A stretch of DNA of 24,243 nt from contig DDBV01000018.1 of NCBI GenBank assembly GCA_002335145.1, forward strand, positions 979-25,221, given 5' to 3'. The notes under the pieces are model-generated. The model was not told the DNA's origin and made no database searches. It saw only the letters and a program-made list of their open reading frames with translations. The stretch comes from Patescibacteria group bacterium UBA2023 (lineage in GTDB: Bacteria; Patescibacteriota; Gracilibacteria; BD1-5; UBA2023). Positions 24,205 to 24,243 of the stretch are shown here, piece by piece. The translations under genes and the position numbers were made by a program. Numbering within the stretch: position 1 is the stretch's first letter; each line of letters begins with the position of its first letter.

Positions 24205-24243
24205 AGCACTCTTTTGAACATCAAGAATCGCTTCCGAGAGGAG

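Noticed and set aside
1..24243. Reassignment of CGA or CGG from Arg, known in some Absconditabacteria
   Set aside because: Both codons appear at conserved Arg positions here, for example CGA in MARIAG of S13 and CGG in SERLRKF of S7.
1..24243. tRNA or rRNA genes, CRISPR arrays, insertion sequences
   Set aside because: No cloverleaf with a GTTCRA-type T-loop, no regularly spaced repeats and no transposase-like protein were seen by eye; a tRNAscan search would be decisive.

Overview
The window reads as one continuous piece of a bacterial chromosome that uses genetic code 25, in which UGA encodes glycine instead of stop. Twenty-one in-frame TGA codons interrupt otherwise well-conserved genes. 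Several fall where the family has a near-invariant glycine: just before the PP-loop of MnmA, in the Nudix box, near the start of IF-1, in GyrA, in an ABC ATPase and in MnmA's C-terminal part. Every recognised gene whose end is visible stops at TAA or TAG. This code is established for the candidate phyla Gracilibacteria (BD1-5) and Absconditabacteria (SR1) of the Candidate Phyla Radiation, so a member of that group is the best guess. The GC-rich composition is unusual for the better-known members. CGA and CGG still sit at Arg positions. All gene models below use code 25; a standard-code reading would break 13 genes.

Layout. 1-1883 (-): 5' part of gyrA, with a divergent promoter region leading to an unrecognised gene at 2043-3113 (+, four UGA codons). 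A perfect terminator hairpin separates that gene from a 2-Cys peroxiredoxin (3175-3783, -). Next come an orphan ABC ATPase (+) and gatA (-), convergent on a second hairpin. 6280-7325 is an AT-richer island with a small membrane protein and an unrecognised, apparently frameshifted gene on the minus strand. 7433-9069 (+) holds a small RRM RNA-binding protein and a class I photolyase. An unrecognised gene (9066-9743, -) overlaps the photolyase end by 4 bp. mnmA, a CDP-archaeol-synthase-like protein and a CDP-alcohol phosphatidyltransferase form a plus-strand cluster (9885-12237). It converges, again with a 4-bp overlap, on a kinase-like gene and manC (-).

From 14594 to the end everything is on the plus strand and is mostly translation machinery: infB, a tandem-Nudix ORF, a cyclic-nucleotide-binding-domain protein, then infA-rpmJ-rpsM-rpsK-rpsD-rpoA-rplQ-rplM-rpsI-rpsL-rpsG-rpmA. 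This joins the alpha operon, the L13-S9 pair, the S12-S7 pair of the str operon and L27 into one apparent transcription unit. The ten ribosomal protein genes and rpoA contain no UGA codon, unlike most other genes here.

Promoters resemble the sigma70 type (TTGCAT/TTGACT-like -35, 16-18 bp spacer, TATAAT/TACACT/TACAAT -10), mostly with short leaders. Shine-Dalgarno motifs are nearly absent upstream of the start codons. I see no tRNA, rRNA, CRISPR array, transposase or insertion sequence.
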